A stretch of DNA of 64,000 nt from UBA12018 sp051656605 (GTDB taxonomy: Bacteria; Bacteroidota; Bacteroidia; Bacteroidales; CAMTPD01). Both the position numbers and the translations under genes were made by a program. Under the pieces are notes generated by a model. It was not told the DNA's origin, made no database searches, and saw only the letters and a program-made list of their open reading frames with translations. The number at the start of each line of letters is the position of its first letter. The first letter of the stretch is position 1. The stretch covers positions 173,412 to 237,411 of the forward strand of contig JBOGCF010000043.1 of the NCBI GenBank assembly GCA_051656605.1, written 5' to 3'. Shown here one piece after another: positions 47,201-55,291 of this stretch.

Positions 47201-47328
47201 ACAGATACGCCAATAAGAGGTTCGTTAAGCTCGTCGATGACTTTCCCCGATATTTTTACGGTCTTTTGAGCCAGCGCTTCAAAAGCAACGAGAAGTAATA
47301 AGATGGGTATTAATACGTATGTTTTCAT
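44263..47328 (-). CDS. SusC/RagA-family TonB-dependent transporter of the GxGYxYP cluster
   Basis: A 1021-aa outer-membrane transporter. The signal peptide ends FEALAQ. It is followed by KISGKVIDELNEPLIGVSVV, the TonB-box/plug (LEEVVITAAGAQRKVSSTGA, FWIRGISTFGANQSALILVDG, LKDASATAIYGSKGANGVVL) and a barrel ending ATFNF. Its ATG lies inside the stop region of the NHL gene (overlap 47325-47328), so the two are translationally coupled. That ties the NHL lipoprotein tightly to transport. Confidence 0.96.
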   Translation of the reverse strand: MKTYVLIPILLLLVAFEALAQKTVKISGKVIDELNEPLIGVSVVVKDKVGVGTSTDIDGNYSITVSPYSTLIFTYIGYTKKEINIEDKSVVNVTMKSDVSVLEEVVITAAGAQRKVSSTGAITTIDTKTLSTPTANLTNALAGNVAGVITMQKSGEPGSNNSEFWIRGISTFGANQSALILVDGFERSMNEINVEDIESFSILKDASATAIYGSKGANGVVLITTKRGDAGKVNFSAKAEYSYNTRTRTPSFVDGLTYANLVNEALVTRNKEPLYTPNELDLINYQLDPDLYPNVDWMDLLLRDGASTYRASLNISGGGSTARYFVSGSYLSEGGMYKSDAGLKDYKTNSNFERWNYRTNVDLDVTKTTLLSIGVSGYQEKKNSPGRGGDIWHSLVGQTPISIPVLYSNGLVPAYGTGNKTNPWVLATQTGFAENWKTVNQINVNIKQDLKMITDGLRFEGRFGFDTENTNYIGRIKWPEQYRAERRRDLNGNLVMNRISTEQLLTQESSSSGTRFYNLEAELHYGRLFKESHRLGGMLKYHQNERSTTQNLGEDIIRGIPYRNQGLSGRFTYGYRDRYLAEFNFGYTGSETFKKGYQFGFFPAFSVAWNIAEEDFIKNKAPWLSMLKTRYSYGEVGNDKLPVRFPYLTEIDEYPGYNFADIGQNYFIQGLHLVREAANNLGWEVAKKHNLGFDISILNNRFSANIDIFQDTREEIYMQRQHLPGMIGVNSQPWANVGKMRSKGLDGNFSYQERIGKVDVTIRGNVTYSENEVLEFDEASTSLPYQMTQGYRFRQQKGLVALGLFQDYDDIRNSPKQQFGEYLPGDIKYKDINGDGVINDLDRVAIGSTEVPSLIYGLGLSAQWNGFDINLHFQGAGKASKMIDGSSVYPFVDGDWGNIFTDVAVPGNRWISREISGSEATENIHAKYPRLSYGGNSNNYRASTYWQRDSRYLRLKTLEFGYSLPRALRNRLRLGEVRFFFIGNNLFVWDKLKLWDPEMDSNNGQGYPLSRTFTLGATFNF

Positions 47329-48716
47329 GGATTTATTTCTGATGAGGTTTCATTTTCCGGCATGGTTATTTTCCGGATTCTTCTGTTTTTTTGATCGGCA
47401 ATGTAGAAGATCTTATCCTCAGTATCGTAAATGATACCGTGAGGCTGATCAAATTGCGCGTCTCTAAGTGCACCGTCGGTATATCCCCATCGCTCGGCTC
47501 TACCGGCAAATGTGCTGACAATACCGTCGGGAGTGATTTTTCGTATTACGTGATTGTGTACGTCGCAGAGGTAGAAATTTCCTTTTTCGTCAAAAGCACC
47601 TTGATGCGGTTGATTGAAACGGGCAGATGTTCCAACCCCGTCTTTGTAGCCACTTTGTTTGGGAGCTCCGGCAAATAAAATGGGCTGCTCCAGCTCTTTT
47701 GTTTCGCGGTTGTAGTAAGACTTTAGGATGTAGTGCTGGTTTCTTACAACGATGTATGCAAAATCACCCGTCGGACTAAATTGAATGTTAAACTCCCACA
47801 TGATATCCTGAATCTTGAATAGTTCTTTGGTGTTTTCACGATCACCGGTTTCTCTGTTTCCCGACCACTTAAATACCTGTCCTTGTTCATAACTGTTGTA
47901 GAAATACACATCGTCTTCGGGATGTACAACTCCTCCGTTGCACTGTTTGGAGTTGATCACGGTTTCCCATTGTTTAAACAGATCGTTGTCGGTAAACTTG
48001 ACCGTGCATATATCTGTCCAGTTTCCGGCATCGTTGGTAACATACATTGTTTTCCAATCGGGTGTAAACGTGATGGTGCGCGGGCGGTCGAGCCCTCTGC
48101 CTGTTCTCCATTTTGTAGATACATGGGTAAGATCTTTATCAATATAACGCATACCCCGATGTTCTTCGAGCATGTAAATATTTTTGTCTTGATCAAAGCA
48201 CAGCCAATAGGGCTCTTCAAACTGAGCTTTGTCGATAGGGCCATCTACAATTGCTGTTTTACCGTCCTTGTCGGTAAAGCCTGCAAGGGTAGACACAAAC
48301 GGTTCGGCCTGATATTTAAACTCGCTAGTTGAGCTTGCCGATTGTAACGTTTCATTTCTACCTACTTCTACTTTTACTTTGCCCGAAGGGAGATTTAAGG
48401 GAACCATGGCATAGATTTGATTGCCCGACGAACTAATTAAATGCAGCGGAACGGTATCAATCGCAACTTTGATGATCGCGGTATCGGTACCGAAGTTTGA
48501 ACCGTGAATAATCATTTGGGTTGCTACTTTGCCGCTCTCGGGAGAAAAAGAATCAATTACCACCGGAGAGGAAGGGTTGTAAGGTAGGTGATGTTTGTTC
48601 ATCACATCTACAGTTGTAGTTTCGTTGTTACAACTTGTGCTAAAGAGCGAAATTGTTACTAACAAAGACAATACACCTGTAGACTTTTTTAAAATGACAT
48701 TCGATTTTAAAGTCAT
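47325..48716 (-). CDS. IPT/TIG and NHL-repeat surface lipoprotein
   Basis: 463 aa from the chosen start MTLKSNVILKKS (48716), giving a lipoprotein signal ending FSTSCNNE (Cys29). The in-frame ATG at 48755 adds 13 residues and looks worse. An IPT/TIG domain (about 50-135) has SFSPESGKVATQMIIHGSNFG. The rest is an NHL-type beta propeller with repeats such as FNQPHQGAFDEKGNFYLCDV plus HNHVIRKI, then FDQPHGIIYDTEDKIFYIAD plus QKNRRIRKI. This fold pairing is common in PULs and binds glycans at the surface; the ligand is unknown. It lies 213 bases downstream of the GxGYxYP gene and overlaps susC by four bases. Confidence 0.9.
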   Translation of the reverse strand: MTLKSNVILKKSTGVLSLLVTISLFSTSCNNETTTVDVMNKHHLPYNPSSPVVIDSFSPESGKVATQMIIHGSNFGTDTAIIKVAIDTVPLHLISSSGNQIYAMVPLNLPSGKVKVEVGRNETLQSASSTSEFKYQAEPFVSTLAGFTDKDGKTAIVDGPIDKAQFEEPYWLCFDQDKNIYMLEEHRGMRYIDKDLTHVSTKWRTGRGLDRPRTITFTPDWKTMYVTNDAGNWTDICTVKFTDNDLFKQWETVINSKQCNGGVVHPEDDVYFYNSYEQGQVFKWSGNRETGDRENTKELFKIQDIMWEFNIQFSPTGDFAYIVVRNQHYILKSYYNRETKELEQPILFAGAPKQSGYKDGVGTSARFNQPHQGAFDEKGNFYLCDVHNHVIRKITPDGIVSTFAGRAERWGYTDGALRDAQFDQPHGIIYDTEDKIFYIADQKNRRIRKITMPENETSSEINP

Positions 48717-48833
48717 AATCGGAATGAATTTGGTGTTGTTTATATATATGTTCAATTATTAAACCCTGTTGTGTGGTTTCTTAATAATTGTCGAATAACG
48801 TGTTTTAATATAAACAGGCGTATTGTTTTTGAT

Positions 48834-48903
48834 TCAAATAGTGCAAATAATCAACTTCTGAATGTTTTGTTTCCATTTGTAATTGATTATTCGCATTATT
48901 TGA
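48834..48903. repeat. Long imperfect inverted repeat in the GxGYxYP-NHL gap
   Basis: A 21-base arm at 48834-48854 pairs with 48883-48903 with only two mismatches, across a 28-base loop. It fills much of the 213-base gap between two genes of the same direction. It may be a terminator, an mRNA processing structure or an operator. No TAnnTTTG match was found for the NHL gene here. Confidence 0.7.
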
Positions 48904-48929
48904 GATACAACAGGGATGTTGTATTTGAT

Positions 48930-50978
48930 CTAATTATTTTTTCCGTAGATTTCGATGTCGGCGATGCGCGCTACACCATCTATACCGGGATCGGTAATTG
49001 TGAATTTTACGAAGCGAGCTTTAATGGGAGTGATGTCGATGTCGGATACATGTTGCTGATTGGCCATCTGTTTATCGACGCATACCCACTGCTTGCCGTC
49101 GAGGCTCACTTCTACACCATAAGAGCGTGTGTTGAGTGAGGGTGATGCGCCACCGGCTCCGGCGTGGCGTATTACATAGCGACTAATGGTATAGGGCTGC
49201 TTTAAATCGTATTCAAGCCATTGACCATCCTTTGCGGCCGACACCCACATCCGATCCTTGGCCGTAGTTCCGTCAGACGCATAGCTGTGATCCGTTTCGG
49301 TCTTGCTTCCGGTGATTTTCACAGTAGGTTGTAGCGTAAGATTAAAGTCCATGTTGTTGGCCTCGTTGTATAAGGCAAAAAAATGATCGCCTCGGCATAT
49401 TTCAATGTTGCCGGGTGATAGTTTCTCTAGCTTTGCTTTTAATTCTACGATCTGATCAGGACCGAGTTCCCACGATTTGCCTTGTGCCGACAGAAATATA
49501 GGCTGCTGCTTGTCAAATCCGGCAATCGTATCTTGCCAGAAGGAGTAAATCACATCTACATTTTCGGCATAGCATGGGAGGTTGGGTACAAAGGGCAACT
49601 TGTTTTGTATATTCACAGGATGAAGCTTCTCTCTGCGCTCCCAATCTTGTTGCGTTACGCCATACAGGTAGCGGCACTTGTCGGCAAAAACATTCATTTG
49701 CGCTTGGTTTACTTCGTCCCAAACTGTGATAACCCGTAATCCGCTTTTCTCGAGATATTGCTGAGTAAGATTAGCATACGGCACAAAATCAGACTGTTTG
49801 GATGAGTTCCATACCCGGTTGTGAGCATCGTAGATGAGTGCGTACCCTAGTCCGGAAGGACCTGCCGCAAAGAAGTCGTTGGGAGTAGCCGTACTGTAAT
49901 AATAATTGAGTAATCCCGGACCCATATCTACCAGTCCCGGACTTACGGTCCAGTTGATCGGAATACTACCACGTCCTTTGTTGTCCCAAAGTCGCGACAT
50001 GGCATGTTGGCAATACTGCACATTATCGCCGTCGCTCAGAAAGATGGCAAGATACACTTTGTTGTCGATCTCAGGCTTTTTCGGAACTGCAGGCATGTTG
50101 ATTTGATGGTGCATACCGGCATATACGGTCGTATTCTCATAAAAGTCCGAAGGAATGGTTGATATTCCGTATTCTACACCTACGCCAATACCCGATCGTT
50201 CTTCGGCCCACCATCCGGTGATGATGCTTTCGCCCGGTTGCATATCCTTCAGAAACTTACGTATCATCGTATTTTCGATGCTGTTGCGCGGGTCGAGCCA
50301 CACGATGGCACAACCGGAGGCAACCCCCAAATCTCTTACATAACCCATCAATGGCCTGTGACTTACAAGTAACCTCTTATTGCAAGCATCCCAATAGTTG
50401 TCATACAAGTATTGATAGATTTCTACCGGTGTGGCGTAGGTAAGATGCGTGAAGTCATCTACAACCGGGAGTGTAATGCCTTGTTTTCGGAGAGCTTGTA
50501 GTTCTTTGTCGGTCACGGGCAATGCACCCTTGATGCCGGCAACCGTGCTCGCCAGATTTGCATAATGCTCGCTTTTGTCGGTGCTATATAAGATAAGACC
50601 GGATAACTCATTTTTGTATTTGCGAATCAGCTCCCATTTGTGGTCTACATGCATCTCCTCAATCCGGAGGTGTAGTAGGTCGGGCCATTTGTATTTGCCC
50701 TCTTGCACGTGTTCGAAGAGAAAGATGCGCGGTTGAGTCTTGTTTACTATCCCTTGAAGCGCGCAAAACATAATTCGCTCAGTTGGGGAGATGTTTTCAT
50801 CAGCCACAAACAAACCGTCGAGAGTAGGGGCCGGATGTGTAAAATGTGGCATTGCCTGTCCTTTGGGCCAAGAGAGTGTTGAAGATGCGTTTTGAGCATT
50901 ACACTCTGCACCGAAAGAACAAGAAAGGTGATAGGCTACTAATCCTAATACTAGTTTTTTTGTTGATACACAGTTCAT
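48930..50978 (-). CDS. GxGYxYP-family putative glycoside hydrolase with F5/8-type (discoidin) domain
   Basis: 682 aa from the chosen start MNCVSTKKLVLGL (50978). The in-frame ATG at 51017 adds a non-signal-like stretch. The signal peptide ends near AECNAQ. The body is like the GxGYxYP family: TERIMFCALQGIVNKTQPRI, LLVSHRPLMGYVRDLGVASG, VYLAIFLSDGDNVQYCQHAM, and the namesake region GPSGLGYALIYD around Tyr379, where the final Y-P is replaced by L-I. The C-terminal 140 residues are a discoidin (F5/8 type C) carbohydrate-binding module with DGQWLEYDLKQPYTISRYVI and VKFTITDPGIDGVARIADIE. Activity for this family is predicted, not established to my knowledge. Confidence 0.85.
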   Translation of the reverse strand: MNCVSTKKLVLGLVAYHLSCSFGAECNAQNASSTLSWPKGQAMPHFTHPAPTLDGLFVADENISPTERIMFCALQGIVNKTQPRIFLFEHVQEGKYKWPDLLHLRIEEMHVDHKWELIRKYKNELSGLILYSTDKSEHYANLASTVAGIKGALPVTDKELQALRKQGITLPVVDDFTHLTYATPVEIYQYLYDNYWDACNKRLLVSHRPLMGYVRDLGVASGCAIVWLDPRNSIENTMIRKFLKDMQPGESIITGWWAEERSGIGVGVEYGISTIPSDFYENTTVYAGMHHQINMPAVPKKPEIDNKVYLAIFLSDGDNVQYCQHAMSRLWDNKGRGSIPINWTVSPGLVDMGPGLLNYYYSTATPNDFFAAGPSGLGYALIYDAHNRVWNSSKQSDFVPYANLTQQYLEKSGLRVITVWDEVNQAQMNVFADKCRYLYGVTQQDWERREKLHPVNIQNKLPFVPNLPCYAENVDVIYSFWQDTIAGFDKQQPIFLSAQGKSWELGPDQIVELKAKLEKLSPGNIEICRGDHFFALYNEANNMDFNLTLQPTVKITGSKTETDHSYASDGTTAKDRMWVSAAKDGQWLEYDLKQPYTISRYVIRHAGAGGASPSLNTRSYGVEVSLDGKQWVCVDKQMANQQHVSDIDITPIKARFVKFTITDPGIDGVARIADIEIYGKNN

Positions 50979-51326
50979 GATAATCGATTTATAGATCCGG
51001 GACAATCGTTGTCTCAATGTTATTGAGATTGAATCCCGGAGGTTGTATAATTTGATAGCGTGTAAAAATACAACCGCGAGTTATTATAAGCTACTATATA
51101 GGAGTGGTATAAATAGCAGAAATAATTCGAAATGTTTCACTCTTGATGCAAGTAGTATGGTATATCGAATAATGCGGAGAAGTAATGTTTTTCAAAAGAG
51201 GTTTCATGGACCGTCGTAAAGGCCCGGTTTTAGTTTTTTATAGCACAGAATCTTAATTTAGGTCGTTAATTTACAACGATCCGATGATACCTGCCAATTA
51301 TAATAGGAGATTGCATGGAAATGCAC
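50979..51326. other. Divergent intergenic region, no gene seen
   Basis: AT-rich sequence between the GxGYxYP gene and the capsule operon promoter. I find no exact minus-strand TAnnTTTG for the GxGYxYP gene. A 23-codon plus-strand frame at 51185-51256 has no supporting context. Confidence 0.4.
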
Positions 51327-51357
51327 TTGTAAATAAAGATCGGATTTAATACCTTTG
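51327..51357 (+). promoter_or_regulatory. Bacteroidota-type promoter of the capsule/O-antigen operon
   Basis: TTG at 51327-51329 and TACCTTTG at 51350-51357 are 20 bases apart, an exact fit to the -33/-7 pattern. Transcription would start near 51364, leaving a leader of about 290 bases before the first gene. Confidence 0.6.
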
Positions 51358-51653
51358 CCACCGAATTATATAAAATGTGCCAACGAAAACAGTTCGGTGC
51401 AGCATATTTTATGAATAAAGCATCTTTAGACTATATCAATATTTGATTATTTGTAGTGAATGTTATTTTGTGAAACAACCCAAACCACATTCATCTGCAA
51501 ATCCCTTTTGGGATAATCAAATCTATATAGGCGTTTTTCATAAATCAAAACCTGTCGTTCCACTATTTTACCTGTGGGGCCGACGAGGCTTTGCTATATA
51601 GATGTGTTAGCGTTAATGTATTGATAGTTAAGGTTATAAATTTACCACAGGTT
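51358..51653 (+). promoter_or_regulatory. Long leader of the capsule operon, with start-site inverted repeat
   Basis: The leader contains CACCGAA/TTCGGTG (about 51359-51398), which can close a hairpin, and ACCTGTGG (51570-51577), which is complementary to CCACAGGT (51645-51652). The latter ends one base before the ATG at 51654, so pairing could hide the start. A 23-codon frame (51375-51446, MCQRKQFGAAYF...) lies at the 5' end. Bacteroides capsule loci often have long leaders read by UpxY antiterminators; no UpxY-like gene is seen in this window. Confidence 0.4.
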
Positions 51654-52805
51654 ATGAGCCAACAAGTGATGATGATTGTTTTTGTAGTAGCAACCTTTGT
51701 TATTGCTGCAGCGGTAGGACTTACCATAATTCCCCGCATTGTATTTATATCGCACTCCAAGCAATTGTTTGATGTGCCAAACGAGCGCAGTTCGCACAAA
51801 ACGAAAGTGCCTCGATTAGGCGGTCTTGCGTTTTTTCCGGGACTACTATTTGCTTTTGCGCTGACATTGGGTTTGCGTATGGTTTCAGGATACGATCTTG
51901 ATCCTGTATTTGCTCCGTATGTTTATCGAGAACTGCTCTTTTTACTTTGCGGATTTATAGTGCTTTATCTCGTCGGTATTGCCGATGATTTGATCACGGT
52001 ACACTTTAGTAAAAAGTTTGTTGCTCAAATACTCGCCTCTGCACTGATGATTATAGGAGGTGTATATATCAACAATTTTCACGGATTCCTAGGGCTTCAT
52101 GAAGTATCCATTTGGATAGGAGCACCAGTAACCGTCCTTTTAGTCGTGTTTGTAATCAATGCGATCAACCTGATCGACGGTATCGACGGATTAGCATCCG
52201 GACTATGCTTGGTAGCACTTACAGTATACGGGATTTGGTTTACAACATACGGACTTACAGTTTATGGTATGTTGGCATTTGGTATGGTCGGTGTTATCGC
52301 ACCTTTCTTCTACTTCAATGTATTCAGTCGTCAACGTAAAATATTTATGGGCGATACCGGATCATTGATGCTTGGTTTCATGCTAGCCTTCTTGTCGGCA
52401 CGTTTCTGTATGTTTGCCGTAGAGCCACAATACAATGTGTCGAATGCACCAATCTGGGTATTTGCACTGTTGTTTATTCCATTGTTCGATGCCCTGCGTG
52501 TTTTCTTAGACCGCATACGTCGTGGCAAATCGCCATTCCTTCCCGAACGCAATCACATTCATCATAAGTTTTTGGCCTTAGGCTTTTCGCACCGTCGCAC
52601 TATGTTTATGGTAAACGGCTTGGCAATTGCCATTATTGGCCTCAACATCTGGGCAACGCAGTTTCTCAATATTCACATCTTATTAGTTGCCGATCTTATT
52701 TTCGGTGCCGCGTTGATGTTCTCTCTGCACCGCATCCGCGTGCATCAAGAAAACAAAGAAGAAGATGTACAAGCGGAACCGGTAAAAGCAAATGTAAAAG
52801 CATGA
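51654..52805 (+). CDS. WecA/TagO-like undecaprenyl-phosphate sugar-1-phosphate transferase
   Basis: 383 aa from the chosen start MSQQVMMIVFV (51654). An upstream in-frame ATG at 51591 is less likely because it lies inside the leader inverted repeat. The enzyme starts repeat-unit synthesis by moving a sugar-1-phosphate, usually GlcNAc, from UDP to undecaprenyl phosphate at the inner membrane. It has about ten hydrophobic segments and the family's Asp-rich motifs: VGIADDLITVHFSKKFVAQ (near 108), NAINLIDGIDGLASGL (near 168), IFMGDTGSLMLGF (near 232) and NHIHHKFLALGFSHRR (near 301). It is the first gene of the operon. Confidence 0.93.
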   Translation: MSQQVMMIVFVVATFVIAAAVGLTIIPRIVFISHSKQLFDVPNERSSHKTKVPRLGGLAFFPGLLFAFALTLGLRMVSGYDLDPVFAPYVYRELLFLLCGFIVLYLVGIADDLITVHFSKKFVAQILASALMIIGGVYINNFHGFLGLHEVSIWIGAPVTVLLVVFVINAINLIDGIDGLASGLCLVALTVYGIWFTTYGLTVYGMLAFGMVGVIAPFFYFNVFSRQRKIFMGDTGSLMLGFMLAFLSARFCMFAVEPQYNVSNAPIWVFALLFIPLFDALRVFLDRIRRGKSPFLPERNHIHHKFLALGFSHRRTMFMVNGLAIAIIGLNIWATQFLNIHILLVADLIFGAALMFSLHRIRVHQENKEEDVQAEPVKANVKA

Positions 52806-52854
52806 TGGATCTGCAACCCTTTCTTTTGATAAACGATAATTTGTAATTTTATAT

Positions 52855-53964
52855 ATGACAACTGAAAACACTAATAGAGAAGGATATCCGCAAGGTAACG
52901 AAATCGATTTGGTAGAACTGGCTCAAAAAGTGTGGGCCAAACGAAAAATGATCCTGCGCAACACCGCTATTGGGGCTCTTGTTGGGATTGTTGTGGCCTT
53001 CTCTATCCCTAAAGAATACAAAACTACGGTAAAGCTTGCTCCGGAAAATGCGAGTCAAGCAGGTGCAGCCGGAAATATGGGTGCACTCGCAGCCATAGCT
53101 GGTGTAAACTTAGGAGGAGCAGGTGCAGATGGTTTAACTCCTTCATTGTATCCAGATATTGTGGCATCTACTCCATTTTTGATGGAGCTAAAAGACATGC
53201 CTGTTACTACCCTTAAAGATCAACAAACCTATACGCTTTACGAATACATGACCGAGCACCAGAAGTCACCATGGTGGTCTAAGTTAATGGCGTTATCCGG
53301 TAAAGCAATTGGAGGAGTAATGTCGTTATTATCAGATAAAGAAGAAGAGAAAGCAGAAGAGTGGAATTCGTTTCTGTTGACACGTAAACAACAAGGATTT
53401 TTACATACATTATCCTCTGTAATTATAGTAGGCGAAAATAAAAAAAACGGAATTCTATCTGTTGATGTACAGATACAGGATCCGATGATTGCTGCACAAG
53501 TTGCTGATTCAGTTGTTGCAAAGTTACAGTCATATATGATCAATTACAAGACAGAAAAATCTCGTAATGATTTAGCTTATGCTCAGAAATTATACAATGA
53601 AGCACAACTGCGATACTTTGAGATCCAAAAACAATACGCACAATACGAAGATGCCAATAAAAACGTGGTTTCTGCGAAATATGCGATCGAAAGAGAACGA
53701 TTGAAAAATGAAGTAGCATTGTTTTTTTCAGTATATAATGGTTTAGCGCAGCAGGTGGAGATGGCGAAAGCAAAAGTTCAGCAAGACACGCCGGTTGTTA
53801 CTATATTGGAACCTGCTAAGATTTCACAAATAGCAATAAAGCCTCAAAAAGTATTCATTCTTATATTAGTTGCTGGTATTTTTTCAATAAGTAGCATTGC
53901 TTTTGTTTTTATGAAATATCTGGTTATTAATAGTGGCTTTTTGGATAAATCTAAAATATTTTAA
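52855..53964 (+). CDS. Wzz-family chain-length determinant
   Basis: A 369-aa inner-membrane protein that sets polymer length in Wzy-dependent assembly. An N-terminal cytoplasmic tail leads to a membrane segment (GALVGIVVAFSI, about 40-52). The Wzz domain starts with EYKTTVKLAPENAS, and the long periplasmic helices contain EAQLRYFEIQKQYAQYED. A C-terminal membrane segment (VFILILVAGIFSISSIAFVF) ends the protein. There is no kinase domain, unlike the Wzc-like protein at the left edge. Its last 30 codons or so are already A+T-rich like the genes that follow, which places a composition boundary at the end of this gene. The stop codon touches the flippase start. Confidence 0.92.
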   Translation: MTTENTNREGYPQGNEIDLVELAQKVWAKRKMILRNTAIGALVGIVVAFSIPKEYKTTVKLAPENASQAGAAGNMGALAAIAGVNLGGAGADGLTPSLYPDIVASTPFLMELKDMPVTTLKDQQTYTLYEYMTEHQKSPWWSKLMALSGKAIGGVMSLLSDKEEEKAEEWNSFLLTRKQQGFLHTLSSVIIVGENKKNGILSVDVQIQDPMIAAQVADSVVAKLQSYMINYKTEKSRNDLAYAQKLYNEAQLRYFEIQKQYAQYEDANKNVVSAKYAIERERLKNEVALFFSVYNGLAQQVEMAKAKVQQDTPVVTILEPAKISQIAIKPQKVFILILVAGIFSISSIAFVFMKYLVINSGFLDKSKIF

Positions 53965-55281
53965 ATGAATAGAACTACGTTGTTAAAGATAAATAGTGCT
54001 GTTATAGTTTTATGCCAATTATTAGGCATGTTGATTTCTTTTTTGATGGTTCCGTTAGTCATATCGTATTTAGGAGTCCAGAATTATGGAATTTGGGTTA
54101 CTCTATGGGGCTTATTAGAATGGTTTAATGTTTTTGACATTGGCTTAGGACACGGTTTACGTAATATGTATACAACAGCAAAATCCATGAATGATATATC
54201 TGCAATTAAAGTATATGTAAGTACTACATTTTATATATTAATGCTTATTGGGATTATTTTATTTGTTATTTTATTTATTTGTGGCATTACATTACGATGG
54301 GATTTAATATTGAACTCAAAATTAATACCTCTATCGGAGCTTAGATATTTAATAGTATTTTTCTCTATGTATTTTTGTGTGAAATTTATTATTAATATTG
54401 TTGGCGTATTATTAACAGCCGATCAATTACCATTCATACCATCAAGCATAAATTTAATCGCAAATATTTTTTCATTAATAGGTATTCTATGTATAAAGAA
54501 ATATTGTGAATCTAGCTCAATATTACTTTTAGGAATAATATTTACTACAACACAGTTATTCCCATTTTTGATTAGTTATTTTATATTAGTTATTAATCGG
54601 TATAAAAATATACTTCCTAATTATAAGCTATATTCTAATTCTACTGCAAAAAGTGTTCTTTCACTAGGAAGCAGGTATTTCTTTATTCAAATTACATCAA
54701 TGTTATTGTTTGCTTTCAATAATATTGTTATTTCAAATACTTGTGGCCCTTCAGATGTTACAAAATATAGTGTCGCATATAAATATATGAGTATTTTATA
54801 TTTAATTTTTATGGCAATATTATCTCCTTTATGGTCTGCGACTACAGAGGCTTATGCAAAAGGTGATAGTTTATGGATTAAACAGATATATAAAAAGATG
54901 AACGTACTTTGGGCTCTTTTTATATTTGTTGGTTTTATTATGATTCTTATCTCTCAATTGGTTTATGCTTATTGGCTTAATAATGAGTTGAAACCAGACT
55001 ATCTCCTATTGTCTTTATTATTTGTATATATGATTCTTTGGATGAGATATACATTATATCGGACTTTTATGAATGCAATCGCAAAAATAAAAATGCAATT
55101 AATAATAACTACTATGGAGGGATTATTGCATATTCCAATAATTTATATTTCGAGTTTATATTTCAATATTTATGGAGTTGTGATAGTTATGATAATTTGG
55201 TCTTTGATTAATAGTGTCTGGGAACCAATCCAATTTAATAAACTAATTAATAATAAAGCTCATGGGATCTGGAATAAATAA
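53965..55281 (+). CDS. Wzx-like polysaccharide flippase
   Basis: A 438-aa integral membrane protein with about twelve predicted spans, of the MATE/PST flippase class. It moves the lipid-linked repeat unit to the periplasmic face. The N-terminus LGMLISFLMVPLVISYLGVQ with NYGIWVTLWGLLEWFNVFDIGLGHGLRN is typical, with the conserved DxGLG motif. The ATG immediately follows the Wzz stop. A+T content is high, as in the next five genes. It is specific to this serotype cassette and may be recently acquired. Confidence 0.9.
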   Translation: MNRTTLLKINSAVIVLCQLLGMLISFLMVPLVISYLGVQNYGIWVTLWGLLEWFNVFDIGLGHGLRNMYTTAKSMNDISAIKVYVSTTFYILMLIGIILFVILFICGITLRWDLILNSKLIPLSELRYLIVFFSMYFCVKFIINIVGVLLTADQLPFIPSSINLIANIFSLIGILCIKKYCESSSILLLGIIFTTTQLFPFLISYFILVINRYKNILPNYKLYSNSTAKSVLSLGSRYFFIQITSMLLFAFNNIVISNTCGPSDVTKYSVAYKYMSILYLIFMAILSPLWSATTEAYAKGDSLWIKQIYKKMNVLWALFIFVGFIMILISQLVYAYWLNNELKPDYLLLSLLFVYMILWMRYTLYRTFMNAIAKIKMQLIITTMEGLLHIPIIYISSLYFNIYGVVIVMIIWSLINSVWEPIQFNKLINNKAHGIWNK

Positions 55282-55291
55282 TAATAAAAAC

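Noticed and set aside
10510..47328. ECF sigma/anti-sigma control of the SusC transporters
   Set aside because: None of the three SusC proteins shows an N-terminal STN extension, and no sigma or anti-sigma gene is adjacent.
51185..51256. 23-codon frame MFFKRGFMDRRKGP... as a capsule leader peptide
   Set aside because: It lies upstream of the best promoter match at 51327-51357, so it would not be part of that leader.
51358..53964. UpxY/UpxZ capsule regulators
   Set aside because: No NusG-like gene lies at the head of the right-hand operon or elsewhere in the window.
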